Shown here one piece after another: positions 1-6,611 of a stretch of 8,326 nt of DNA (within the stretch, counting starts at the first letter, position 1; each line of letters opens with the position of its first letter). A program made the translations under genes and the position numbers. This DNA comes from Streptomycetaceae bacterium (GTDB taxonomy: Bacteria > Actinomycetota > Actinomycetes > Nanopelagicales > Nanopelagicaceae): positions 1 to 8,326 of the forward strand of contig JAIYCF010000073.1 in the NCBI GenBank assembly GCA_027488165.1. The letters are read 5' to 3'. The notes under the pieces are model-generated. The model saw only the letters and a list, made by a program, of their open reading frames with translations. It did not search any database and had not been told where the DNA came from.

Positions 1-1026
1 GAATCTGATTCAGTTCTGCGTAACTTTAAAATGATCGCTGAACCATGGGATGTAACCCGGTATTCACTCGGTGACTTCCCACATCCCTGGCGCGAATGGA
101 ACGATGCTTATCGAGATTCAGTCCGCCAATTCTGGTTAGGTGATTTAGCTCGCGGCTATGGAGAAGGCGTTGCCGATATCGCATCCCGTATCAGCGGCTC
201 GAGCGATATTTTCTACTATCGAGGACCGACTTCTTCGATTAACTTTATTGCAGCACACGATGGATTTACCCTGGCTGATCTCGTTATGTACAACCAGAAA
301 GATAACAGCGCCAATTTAGAAAATAACGCCGATGGCAATAACGATAATCGCTCATGGAACCTAGGTGTTGAAGGCCCAACTGATGATCCTCTGATTCATA
401 CCCACCGCCACCAATTAAAGAAGTCGATGTTGGCAACGTTATTACTTTCTTCAGGTGTTCCAATGCTGAATATGGGTGATGAGATCGGAAGATCTCAGAA
501 CGGATCCAATAACGGTTACTCACTTCCAAGAGATATGACTCCCCTAATGGAAGATAGTGAAGAAAACTTTATGGGTGGCTGGGCAAATAAATGGAATCTA
601 AATGAAGATGAAGCAGATCTACTTGAAGCAGCTTCTGAACTTTCGCATATTAGAAAGCAGTATCTTGAGGGCGTAGCTAACGAATTCTTTACCGGCAATG
701 TTGATGCTGGGACGAAGCGAAAAGATATCGCTTGGTTCTCACTTGGCGGCCATGAGATGCACGAAGATCATTGGCAAGATGGCGAAAAGCGCAGCCTTAC
801 TGTATTTATTGAAGCCGGCTCAGAACGCGGATTGTTGTTCTTACTTAACTCTTCTAAATCGCAAACTCCATTTACCTTGCCCGATGAAAACTGGGGACAT
901 TCTTTCCGCAGAATTTTCGATGCCGGAACGCCAGTGCAAACTCACGAACCGATTATCCGACCACCTGCCAGCAAAGTTGATGTAGCAGCGCATTGCGCTC
1001 AGGTGTGGCTCGTAACACGCAATTAA
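1..1026 (+). CDS. glgX: Glycogen debranching enzyme GlgX/TreX-type, C-terminal part (5' end outside window)
   Basis: The frame is open from base 1 and ends in TAA at 1024-1026, giving about 341 residues, so the gene starts upstream; the ATG at 31 is an internal Met. The protein is a GH13 isoamylase-type debranching enzyme, which hydrolyses alpha-1,6 branches of glycogen in the cytoplasm. Visible GH13 regions are IAEPWD, with the general acid Glu encoded at 40-42, then the GlgX-typical alternation of conserved aromatic residues (FPHPWREWNDAYRDSVRQFW), then AAHDGFTLADLV, with the His-Asp pair of region IV encoded at 256-261. The motif YNQKDNSAN followed by an Asn/Asp-rich loop and GEGP-like VEGPTDDP is characteristic of GlgX/TreX. 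The C-terminal beta domain ends in VWLVTRN. It precedes fabD by 61 bases on the same strand, and I see no terminator between them. Family is near certain; the split between GlgX and TreX is nominal. Confidence 0.95.
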   Translation, partial: ESDSVLRNFKMIAEPWDVTRYSLGDFPHPWREWNDAYRDSVRQFWLGDLARGYGEGVADIASRISGSSDIFYYRGPTSSINFIAAHDGFTLADLVMYNQKDNSANLENNADGNNDNRSWNLGVEGPTDDPLIHTHRHQLKKSMLATLLLSSGVPMLNMGDEIGRSQNGSNNGYSLPRDMTPLMEDSEENFMGGWANKWNLNEDEADLLEAASELSHIRKQYLEGVANEFFTGNVDAGTKRKDIAWFSLGGHEMHEDHWQDGEKRSLTVFIEAGSERGLLFLLNSSKSQTPFTLPDENWGHSFRRIFDAGTPVQTHEPIIRPPASKVDVAAHCAQVWLVTRN

Positions 1027-1047
1027 TTTGTAAGTAAACGGTTGCGG

Positions 1048-1059
1048 TACTAGGTAGTA
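1048..1059 (+). promoter_or_regulatory. Candidate operator (site 1) upstream of fabD
   Basis: TACTAGGTAGTA is an inverted repeat with perfect 5-base arms (TACTA/TAGTA) around GG. It covers the -35 position relative to the TAAAAT hexamer at 1075. An 11/12 copy lies upstream of acpP (3058-3069) and an 11/13 copy, counting one base further, upstream of the DUF3145 gene (7928-7940). Recurrence at three promoters makes a shared regulator plausible. The identity of the regulator is unknown, and its gene is not seen here. Confidence 0.5.
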
Positions 1060-1074
1060 AAGAACGCACTCACC

Positions 1075-1080
1075 TAAAAT
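1075..1080 (+). promoter_or_regulatory. Probable -10 element giving a leaderless fabD transcript
   Basis: TAAAAT matches TATAAT at five of six positions. It ends 7 bases before the fabD ATG (1088), so transcription would be expected to begin at or next to the A of the start codon. There is no purine-rich Shine-Dalgarno in the seven bases between (CTGTGCC) or just upstream. No good -35 hexamer is visible; candidate operator site 1 occupies that position, which would fit an activator-dependent promoter. Leaderless messages are common in Actinobacteria. Confidence 0.55.
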
Positions 1081-1087
1081 CTGTGCC

Positions 1088-2002
1088 ATGCTCGCATTGA
1101 TCGCCCCCGGACAAGGCGCCCAAACTCCCGGAATGCTGGCACCATGGATCGAAGATCCAGCAAATAAAGCGCTGTTAACTAAATGGTCTGAGGCAATAGA
1201 TTTAGATTTACTTCATCTTGGAACACTCGCCGATGCCGAAGAGATTAAAGACACTGCAAATGCACAACCGCTAATTGTTGCCGCAGGTTTACTTGGTGCG
1301 CCCGCACTTGCCGCCACTGATAAATACTCATTCGTTGCTGGACATTCTGTTGGTGAAATCACCGCCGCTGCCTTGGCAGGTGTCATCAGCGAATTAGATG
1401 CCATGCAGTTAGTGCGTGCTCGTGGAATTGAAATGGCGAAAGCTGCGGCGGTAACGCCTGCCGGAATGGCTGCCGTCTTAGGCGGAGAACGTGAAATTGT
1501 CTTACGTGCAATTGCAGATCTTGGTCTAGTTGCGGCAAACGATAACGGCGCTGGACAAATTGTTGCCGCAGGTGACTTAGATGCACTTGCTCAGTTAGCA
1601 CCTGAAGGCGCACGTGTACGCGCACTCGCCGTTGCGGGCGCTTTCCATACTTCATTTATGCAATCTGCAGTTGAGCCACTTCGCGCACTTGCTGCAACCC
1701 TTGAAGTAAGCGACCCAAAGTGTGGCGTTATCTCCAATAAAGATGGAGCGGTTGTTCGCAATGGACGCGAAGTTTTAGATCGCATCGTTGCCCAAATTTC
1801 TAACCCAGTGCGCTGGGATCTGTGTATGAATACCCTTTCCGAAAACGTATCTGGGGCGGTAGAAGTTCCACCAGCCGGAACTTTGGTCGGCTTATTAAAG
1901 CGCGCTGTACCAATTGTTGAGACTTTTGCAATAAAGAGCGTCGCTGATCTATCTCTTGCTGGAGAATTCGTAGTGCGACATAACCAAGAAGTTAAGAGCT
2001 GA
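1088..2002 (+). CDS. fabD: Malonyl-CoA:ACP transacylase FabD
   Basis: This 304-residue protein is of normal FabD length. It transfers malonyl from malonyl-CoA to the acyl carrier protein, feeding elongation in type II fatty acid synthesis in the cytosol. Family signatures are GQGAQ at 8-12, the nucleophile elbow GHSVGE at 85-90 with catalytic Ser87, the malonate-binding Arg112 in RARG, the GQIVAAG strand at 156-162, catalytic His187 in GAFHTSFM, and SNPVRWD at 238-244. The C-terminal EVPPAGTLVGLLKR resembles actinobacterial FabD rather than the ELGPGKVL of proteobacteria. The ATG at 1088 is chosen because the conserved N-terminal strand ALIAPGQGAQ begins immediately; it has a -10-like TAAAAT 8 bases upstream and no Shine-Dalgarno, suggesting leaderless translation. 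It is the first gene of the cluster; fabH follows after 8 bases. Confidence 0.97.
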   Translation: MLALIAPGQGAQTPGMLAPWIEDPANKALLTKWSEAIDLDLLHLGTLADAEEIKDTANAQPLIVAAGLLGAPALAATDKYSFVAGHSVGEITAAALAGVISELDAMQLVRARGIEMAKAAAVTPAGMAAVLGGEREIVLRAIADLGLVAANDNGAGQIVAAGDLDALAQLAPEGARVRALAVAGAFHTSFMQSAVEPLRALAATLEVSDPKCGVISNKDGAVVRNGREVLDRIVAQISNPVRWDLCMNTLSENVSGAVEVPPAGTLVGLLKRAVPIVETFAIKSVADLSLAGEFVVRHNQEVKS

Positions 2003-2005
2003 GGG
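2001..2005 (+). promoter_or_regulatory. Ribosome binding site of fabH
   Basis: GAGGG lies 5 bases before the ATG at 2011 and overlaps the fabD TGA stop (2000-2002). A ribosome finishing fabD would therefore sit on the fabH initiation region, favouring translational coupling. Confidence 0.7.
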
Positions 2006-2010
2006 TAGCG

Positions 2011-3033
2011 ATGGCGATCAAAGTAAAAACCGGTAGCGAGAGTGCGATCTTGTCTGTTGGTGCATATCGTCCATCACGACTCGTACCCAATTCAGAGATC
2101 GTTGATTTGATTGATTCAAGCGATGAATGGATTGTGCAACGTACAGGTATCGAATCACGCCGCTTTGCAGGTGCAGACGAATCAGTAGTTGATATGGCTA
2201 TCGGAGCTGCTGAACAAGCGCTATCTCGCGCCAAGCTTTCAATTACCGATATAGATACCGTCGTGGTTGCGACGATTACTTATCCTCATCAAGCACCATC
2301 TGCTGCCACTGCAATCATTCAAAGAATGGGGAATCCAACTGCCGCAGCCTTCGACATCAGCGCAGCATGTGCTGGTTTCTGTTACGGAGTCGCCATGGCC
2401 CACGACATGGTTCGTGCCGGAAGTGCGAAGAAAGTCTTGGTTATAGGTGTCGAAAAGATTTCAGATTTCACAGACCCAACTGATCGTGCAACGGCATTTA
2501 TCTTTGCTGATGGCGCCGGCGCTGTAATCATCGGCGAATCTAACGAACCCGGAATTGGCCCAGTTGAATGGGGTTCTGATTCGGAAAATCGCGATGCGAT
2601 CTTGATGAATCCCTCTTGGATTGAAGTTCGCGATACTGAAACGCAGTTAACCAAGGCCGATGTAAAGTGGCCAAATATTACGCAAGAGGGTCAAAAAGTT
2701 TTCCGCTGGGCGGTCTTTTCCATGAGTAAGGCAGGTCTTAAGGCGCTCGATGCAGCCGGACTTTCAGTAAATGATTTAGATGCATTCATTCCACATCAAG
2801 CAAATGCGCGAATCATTGAAACTATGGCGAAAGAGATGAAGATGCCAGATTCAGTCGTTATTGCAGATGATATTCGCACCAATGGAAACACTTCTGCGGC
2901 ATCTATTCCACTTGCGATGGATGCGCTCCTTTTGAAACACCCAGAACTTCACGGAAAAATTGCGCTCTTGATCGGATATGGCGCAGGTCTCGTTTACGCG
3001 GGACAAGTAGTTAAATTGCCGCCAAAACCATAA
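2011..3033 (+). CDS. fabH: Beta-ketoacyl-ACP synthase III FabH
   Basis: This 340-residue initiating condensing enzyme joins an acyl-CoA primer to malonyl-ACP to begin each fatty acid chain. The thiolase-fold catalytic triad is complete: Cys120 in FDISAACAGFCYG, His262 in FIPHQANARI, and Asn293 in NGNTSAASIP. The substrate-entry motif DEWIVQRTGIESRR at 38-51 and the C-terminal GYGAGLVYAG at 322-331 are also typical. The start at 2011 has a good Shine-Dalgarno and leaves a short N-terminal extension before the first strand, AILSVGAYRP. Primer preference (acetyl versus branched acyl-CoA) cannot be read from the sequence with confidence; many actinobacterial FabH proteins use branched primers. 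It sits between fabD and acpP, as in the Streptomyces cluster. The 108-base gap to acpP contains its own candidate control elements. Confidence 0.97.
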   Translation: MAIKVKTGSESAILSVGAYRPSRLVPNSEIVDLIDSSDEWIVQRTGIESRRFAGADESVVDMAIGAAEQALSRAKLSITDIDTVVVATITYPHQAPSAATAIIQRMGNPTAAAFDISAACAGFCYGVAMAHDMVRAGSAKKVLVIGVEKISDFTDPTDRATAFIFADGAGAVIIGESNEPGIGPVEWGSDSENRDAILMNPSWIEVRDTETQLTKADVKWPNITQEGQKVFRWAVFSMSKAGLKALDAAGLSVNDLDAFIPHQANARIIETMAKEMKMPDSVVIADDIRTNGNTSAASIPLAMDALLLKHPELHGKIALLIGYGAGLVYAGQVVKLPPKP

Positions 3034-3046
3034 TTTTTTGGCAATT
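3014..3046 (+). repeat. Inverted repeats over the fabH stop codon
   Basis: AATTGCC (3014-3020) is the exact complement of GGCAATT (3040-3046). An overlapping alternative pairs GCCAAAA (3021-3027) with TTTTGGC (3036-3042) around an 8-base loop. The two stems are mutually exclusive, because both use the GGC at 3040-3042. The fabH TAA (3031-3033) lies in the loop. No T-run follows the 3' arm, so this is not a classic intrinsic terminator. It could be an RNA-processing or stability element separating fabH from acpP. Function is inferred only from the pairing. Confidence 0.4.
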
Positions 3047-3057
3047 ACCCGCCGAAT

Positions 3058-3069
3058 TACTAGGAAGTA
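3058..3069 (+). promoter_or_regulatory. Candidate operator (site 2) upstream of acpP
   Basis: TACTAGGAAGTA differs at a single base from site 1 upstream of fabD (1048-1059). It lies 72 bases before the acpP ATG in the only sizeable gap of the cluster. By rough counting with equal base frequencies, a 11/12 match in this 108-base gap would be expected by chance in well under 1% of cases. That supports a genuine shared site. Confidence 0.5.
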
Positions 3070-3084
3070 GCGCATTAGATCAGA

Positions 3085-3090
3085 GAGAAT
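3085..3090 (+). promoter_or_regulatory. Possible -10 element of an internal acpP promoter
   Basis: GAGAAT matches TATAAT at four of six positions. It lies exactly the same distance downstream of operator site 2 (27 bases, start to start) as TAAAAT does from site 1 in front of fabD. Alone it would be too weak to call; the conserved geometry is the reason for listing it. It would give acpP a leader of about 45 bases with a proper Shine-Dalgarno. Confidence 0.3.
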
Positions 3091-3127
3091 TACAACCTGT
3101 TGGATCCGAACCAGATAAAAAATAGAA

Positions 3128-3132
3128 AAGGA
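3128..3132 (+). promoter_or_regulatory. Ribosome binding site that fixes the acpP start
   Basis: AAGGA lies 9 bases before the ATG at 3142. It supports that start over the in-frame TTG at 3100, which would add 14 residues not seen in carrier proteins. Confidence 0.7.
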
Positions 3133-3141
3133 ATAATCCAG

Positions 3142-3390
3142 ATGGCACTTTCAGCCGCAGATGTACTCGCAGGAATCAAAGAGATCGTTGAAGAAGTTGC
3201 TGGTATCCCAGCTGCATCAATCGAACTCGATAAGAACTTCACTGATGATCTAGAAGTAGATTCACTAAGCATGGTTGAAGTTGTTGTCGCATGCGAAGAG
3301 CGCTTTGGTGTAAAGATTCCTGATGAGAAGGTAACTGACCTTGCAACAGTAGGAGATGCAGTTAACTTCATCGTTAACGCTGCCGCATAA
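3142..3390 (+). CDS. acpP: Acyl carrier protein AcpP
   Basis: This 82-residue acidic carrier protein holds growing acyl chains as thioesters on a 4'-phosphopantetheine arm. The attachment motif is DDLEVDSLSMVE, with Ser41 as the modified residue. Helix 1 (VLAGIKEIVEEVAG), the helix 2 acidic face after Ser41, and the closing FGVKIPDEKVTDLATVGDAVNFI match the AcpM/AcpP family. The start at 3142 is preferred because it has an AAGGA Shine-Dalgarno and gives the usual N-terminus. Unlike mycobacterial AcpM, it has no long C-terminal extension. fabF begins only 8 bases after its stop. Because carrier protein is needed in excess over the enzymes, the 108-base gap upstream with candidate promoter and operator is a sensible place for extra expression. 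Confidence 0.97.
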   Translation: MALSAADVLAGIKEIVEEVAGIPAASIELDKNFTDDLEVDSLSMVEVVVACEERFGVKIPDEKVTDLATVGDAVNFIVNAAA

Positions 3391-3398
3391 GTAGTTAA

Positions 3399-4634
3399 AT
3401 GTCTCAACGTCGCGTAGTCGTCACAGGTCTTGGTGCAACGACTCCACTTGGTGGAGATGTTGCATCGACTTGGGCTGCATTAATCGCCGGAAAGAGCGGG
3501 GTCCGTCTTCTAACTGAAGATTGGCGCGAACTCTTACCTGTGCACTTCGCAGCGCGCGTTGCCATCGAACCTGCTGATCAAATGGAGCGCGTTGAGATGC
3601 GCCGTTTAGATCGCTCAGAACAATTTGCTCTCGTTGCATCCCGTGAAGCCTGGAAAGATGCCGGCGCACCTGATGTAGATAAGGAAAGACTTGGCGTAGT
3701 AATCGCATCCGGAATCGGCGGCGTTATTACCTTGCTCGACCAATTCGATAATTTAAAGGAAAAAGGCGCACGCGGAGTAAGCCCTCACACGGTTCCGATG
3801 TTGATGCCAAATGGTCCGGCCGCAAATGTTGGCCTTGAACTGCAAGCTCGCGCCGGAGTTCACACCCCAGTTAGTGCATGTGCTTCAGGCGCCGAAGCAA
3901 TTGGTTACGCCCTCGAAATGATTCGCACAAACCGCGCCGACATAATTGTTAGCGGCGGCGTTGAAGCAGCAATCCATCAACTTCCGATGGCCGGCTTTGC
4001 CGCAATGAAAGCTTTATCTACTCGCAACGATGCGCCAGAGCGCGCATCACGTCCTTACGATGCCGATCGCGATGGCTTTGTACTAGGCGAAGGCGGCGGA
4101 GTTTTAGTTCTAGAAGAGTACGAACACGCAAAAGCGCGTGGCGCAAAGATTTACTGCGAACTAGTCGGTCAAGGGCTTTCCTCAGATGGTTATCACATCG
4201 CCGCACCTGATCCAGATGGTTCTGGAGTACAGCGCGCAATTAAATTTGCGCTAGCAAATGCCAATCTTTCTACTAAAGATATTGTTCACTTAAATGCTCA
4301 CGCCACATCAACTCCCGCTGGCGATGTTGCTGAAGCAAATGCACTTCGTTTAGCGCTTGGTAAAGATGCCGACCATGTTGCTGTCTCTGCAACTAAATCT
4401 ATGACCGGACATTTACTTGGTGGAGCAGGTGCAATCGAATCTGTATTTATCGTAAAAGCGCTGCAAGAACGTTTGGCTCCCCCAACGATCAATATTGAAA
4501 ACCTTGATCCTGCAGTAACTATTGATGTGGTTCGTGACACAGCACGCTCATTACCTTCAGGTCAGATAGCTGCGCTCAATGATTCTTTTGGTTTCGGTGG
4601 CCACAACGTTGTATTGGCTTTCGCAACTCTATAA
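3399..4634 (+). CDS. fabF: Beta-ketoacyl-ACP synthase II FabF (KasA-like)
   Basis: This 411-residue elongating condensing enzyme is of normal length. It adds two-carbon units from malonyl-ACP to acyl-ACP. The Cys-His-His set is intact: Cys161 in VSACASGAEAIGYA, His301 in NAHATSTPAGD, and His338 in ATKSMTGHLLGGAGA, with Lys333 of the same motif. The N-terminal RRVVVTGLGATTPLG and the C-terminal gating loop NDSFGFGGHN are typical. The start at 3399 lies 8 bases after the acpP stop (spacer GTAGTTAA) and has no recognisable Shine-Dalgarno, so translation probably depends on coupling with acpP. Only one FabF-type enzyme is present, against the kasA-kasB pair of mycobacteria; a second copy elsewhere cannot be excluded. 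Confidence 0.97.
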   Translation: MSQRRVVVTGLGATTPLGGDVASTWAALIAGKSGVRLLTEDWRELLPVHFAARVAIEPADQMERVEMRRLDRSEQFALVASREAWKDAGAPDVDKERLGVVIASGIGGVITLLDQFDNLKEKGARGVSPHTVPMLMPNGPAANVGLELQARAGVHTPVSACASGAEAIGYALEMIRTNRADIIVSGGVEAAIHQLPMAGFAAMKALSTRNDAPERASRPYDADRDGFVLGEGGGVLVLEEYEHAKARGAKIYCELVGQGLSSDGYHIAAPDPDGSGVQRAIKFALANANLSTKDIVHLNAHATSTPAGDVAEANALRLALGKDADHVAVSATKSMTGHLLGGAGAIESVFIVKALQERLAPPTINIENLDPAVTIDVVRDTARSLPSGQIAALNDSFGFGGHNVVLAFATL

Positions 4635-4644
4635 ACTCATTTTT

Positions 4645-6036
4645 ATGGTCCACAAAGTGGTTGACCCGTTAGATCCGCAGTTAAGAATTCAAAGACTGCT
4701 AGATCCCGGCACAGATTCATTACTGCTGGAGCGCACCGACTGCGGAATGATCGCAGCAACTGGTGAGATTAAAGGCAATCGCGTTGTTGTGTTTGCATCC
4801 GATGCCACAATAAAAAGTGGTGCACTTGGTATTGCAGGATCAAAGGTAATTGTTGCTGCATATAAAGAAGCGATGGCTAAACAGTTACCAATTATTGGCA
4901 TTTGGCACTCAGGTGGTGCGCGCTTAAGTGATGGCGTTTCATCCCTGGATGCCTTCGGTGAGGTTTTCCAATCGATGATCTTGGCCAGTGGTCGTATCCC
5001 GCAACTTTCTCTTGTGCTTGGACCAACTGCAGGTGGTGGTGCTTATGGACCTGCGCTAACCGACATCGTTGTACTAGCCCCTGAAGGCCGCATCTTTGTA
5101 ACTGGACCAGATGTTGTTAAATCAGTAACTGGTGAAGATGTCGATATGGCATCGCTTGGCGGTCCTGAAGCGCACAGTAAAAATAGCGGCGTTGCGCATG
5201 TCATCGCATCCACTGAGCAAGAAGCCTTTGATGAGATCCGTGATGTCACTTCACTCTTTGCCAACCAAGGCCATATGGATACTGATCTAGTTGATGTAGA
5301 TCTGTCGGTCTTTGTTCCAGCGATTGCCAAGCGAAGCTATGAAGTACATCCACTAATTGATGCAATCTTGGATGCCGAGGGCGAGAAGTTAGAACTACTT
5401 CCCGTTTGGGCAGAGAATATGACAACTGTTCTAGGGCGCTTTGGTGGTCGCACAGTTGGAGTAGTTGCAAACAACCCAGCGCATATCGGTGGTGTTTTAG
5501 ATTCTGCAGCAGGCGAAAAAGCCGCACGTTTTGTGCGCACCTGTGATGCATTTGGAATTCCACTGATTGTTATCGCTGATGTAACTGGATTCCTGCCAGG
5601 TGCTGGTCAGGAGTGGGAAGGTGCTGTGCGTCGTGGCGCCAAGTTATTGCATGCCTTTGGTGAGGCAGTTGTTCCGCGAGTTACCTTAATTACGCGTCGT
5701 GCATACGGCGGTGCATTTGTTGCGATGAACGCTAAATCACTTGGCGCTACTCGCGTATTTGCTTGGCCCGGGGCCGAAGTTTCAGTTATGGGTGCGATTG
5801 CCGCAGTACGTGTGCTTCACCGCCGCATACTTGCTGATTTGCCGCAAGAACAACGTGAAGCGATGGAGTTAGAGCTAGCCGCGGAACATGAAAAGGTTTC
5901 AGGTGGAGTTGCGCGCGCCGTTGAAATTGGTGCAGTAGATGAAATCATCGAACCAAAAAAGACAAGGTCAGCGCTTGCTCGCACACTTGCCGCAGCACCA
6001 ATTCGTCGCGGCGCTCATGGCAATATTCCTCTTTAA
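4645..6036 (+). CDS. accD: Acyl-CoA carboxylase carboxyltransferase beta subunit, AccD6-like
   Basis: This 463-residue protein transfers carboxyl from carboxybiotin to acetyl-CoA (and possibly propionyl-CoA), making malonyl-CoA for FabD. It joins both carboxyltransferase halves in one chain, with no N-terminal zinc finger, as in the AccD/PccB family of Actinobacteria. Oxyanion-hole motifs are visible in both halves: IWHSGGARL at 86-94 with GGAYGPALTD at 131-140, and RRAYGGAFVAMN at 351-362 with VMGA at 381-384. GPDVVKSVTGEDVDMASLGG and the C-terminal RRGAHGNIPL strongly recall AccD6 of mycobacteria, also encoded last in the FAS-II cluster. The partner biotin-carrying alpha subunit is not in the window. 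The ATG at 4645, 10 bases after the fabF stop, is chosen over the ATG at 4579 inside fabF. There is no Shine-Dalgarno; a TATAAA at 4630-4635 could be a weak internal promoter. Acyl specificity is not certain. Confidence 0.93.
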   Translation: MVHKVVDPLDPQLRIQRLLDPGTDSLLLERTDCGMIAATGEIKGNRVVVFASDATIKSGALGIAGSKVIVAAYKEAMAKQLPIIGIWHSGGARLSDGVSSLDAFGEVFQSMILASGRIPQLSLVLGPTAGGGAYGPALTDIVVLAPEGRIFVTGPDVVKSVTGEDVDMASLGGPEAHSKNSGVAHVIASTEQEAFDEIRDVTSLFANQGHMDTDLVDVDLSVFVPAIAKRSYEVHPLIDAILDAEGEKLELLPVWAENMTTVLGRFGGRTVGVVANNPAHIGGVLDSAAGEKAARFVRTCDAFGIPLIVIADVTGFLPGAGQEWEGAVRRGAKLLHAFGEAVVPRVTLITRRAYGGAFVAMNAKSLGATRVFAWPGAEVSVMGAIAAVRVLHRRILADLPQEQREAMELELAAEHEKVSGGVARAVEIGAVDEIIEPKKTRSALARTLAAAPIRRGAHGNIPL

Positions 6037-6059
6037 TTTAATTTTAATTTAATTTAGAT
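6037..6059. repeat. AT-only spacer between convergent accD and DUF985 genes
   Basis: The 23 bases between the two stop codons are almost entirely A/T, made of repeated TTTAA/AATTT units. Weak complementarity exists between CTTTAA (6031-6036) and TTAAAG (6067-6072), but there is no GC-rich stem. I do not see an intrinsic terminator for either strand. Confidence 0.4.
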
Positions 6060-6602
6060 TTACTTGTTAAAGCGTTCATTTACATAGTCTGCAGGCAGTT
6101 CTGTTTCATGCCCATCTGGAACACCCATACGCTCAATAATCTCTTCATAGCCCCGGTAATTTCCGGCTAATTCAGATTTTGTTACGCCACGGAAACAGGT
6201 TGCGTTAAAACCTGGTGACATGGTGCAGGCAAAGAGCGACCATTCTCCTCCCGGAGCGACTTCGCCTGCTTGGATAACGCCAGCTTTAATGGTGTGCTGC
6301 ATAACTTGGCCAGCAGCAATATCGCGTCCCAAAGTTATAGTGCGAGCGGTTCCATCAATATGAAATTCATAAAGCGCGATGGGATCGCCTTCATAGAAGT
6401 GCCAGACTTCATCAAATTCCAAAACATGAGCAGTTGATGCGCTACGTGGTGAATCTAAGTAGAGACCAAGGCCGGCAGTTCCTGCTGGACCACCGGATGC
6501 GGTGGTAGCTTCAGAAATATAGGTATTTATAAAGTAAGTCTCTTCAACGGGCAGCGGCTTCATCCCGAAATAGGTGATTAGCTCCTGTGCCCGAGGATTC
6601 AT
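6060..6602 (-). CDS. Cupin-fold protein of the DUF985 family
   Basis: This 180-residue soluble protein matches the DUF985/cupin_5 pattern: an N-terminal helix with early catalytic-like segment, a first cupin strand block containing FDEVWHFYEGDPIALYEF at 63-80, and a second block, VIQAGEVAPGGEWSLFACTMSPGFNATCF, at about 109-137. His59 and His68 could bind a metal, as in other cupins, but this is not established from sequence. DUF985 proteins are often annotated as sugar-epimerase-like; I do not assign a reaction. It is the last gene of a probable minus-strand operon, starting 9 bases after the SIMPL gene stop with no Shine-Dalgarno, so it is likely translated by reinitiation. It is convergent with accD. 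I see no signal peptide or membrane segment. Confidence 0.85.
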   Translation of the reverse strand: MNPRAQELITYFGMKPLPVEETYFINTYISEATTASGGPAGTAGLGLYLDSPRSASTAHVLEFDEVWHFYEGDPIALYEFHIDGTARTITLGRDIAAGQVMQHTIKAGVIQAGEVAPGGEWSLFACTMSPGFNATCFRGVTKSELAGNYRGYEEIIERMGVPDGHETELPADYVNERFNK

Positions 6603-6611
6603 AGAAAAACT

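Noticed and set aside
1386..1655. Minus-strand open frame inside fabD, rich in R, H, Q and L
   Set aside because: Antisense shadow of fabD; its composition is the typical artefact of reading a conserved gene backward. The similar frames opposite fabF and accD were rejected for the same reason.
3100..3141. N-terminal extension of AcpP by 14 residues from a TTG codon
   Set aside because: The extension has no resemblance to carrier proteins, and the ATG at 3142 has a proper AAGGA ribosome binding site.
4081..4092. TACTAGG inside fabF as a further operator copy
   Set aside because: Only 7 of 12 positions match, with none of the right arm, and it encodes the conserved VLGEGGG segment.
4579..4644. 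accD start inside the end of fabF (ATG at 4579)
   Set aside because: The 22 added residues are the out-of-frame reading of the fabF C-terminus. The conserved carboxyltransferase begins after the ATG at 4645.
6031..6072. Bidirectional terminator between accD and the DUF985 gene
   Set aside because: The possible arms CTTTAA/TTAAAG are short and AT-only with a long loop; no stable stem with a following T-run is visible.
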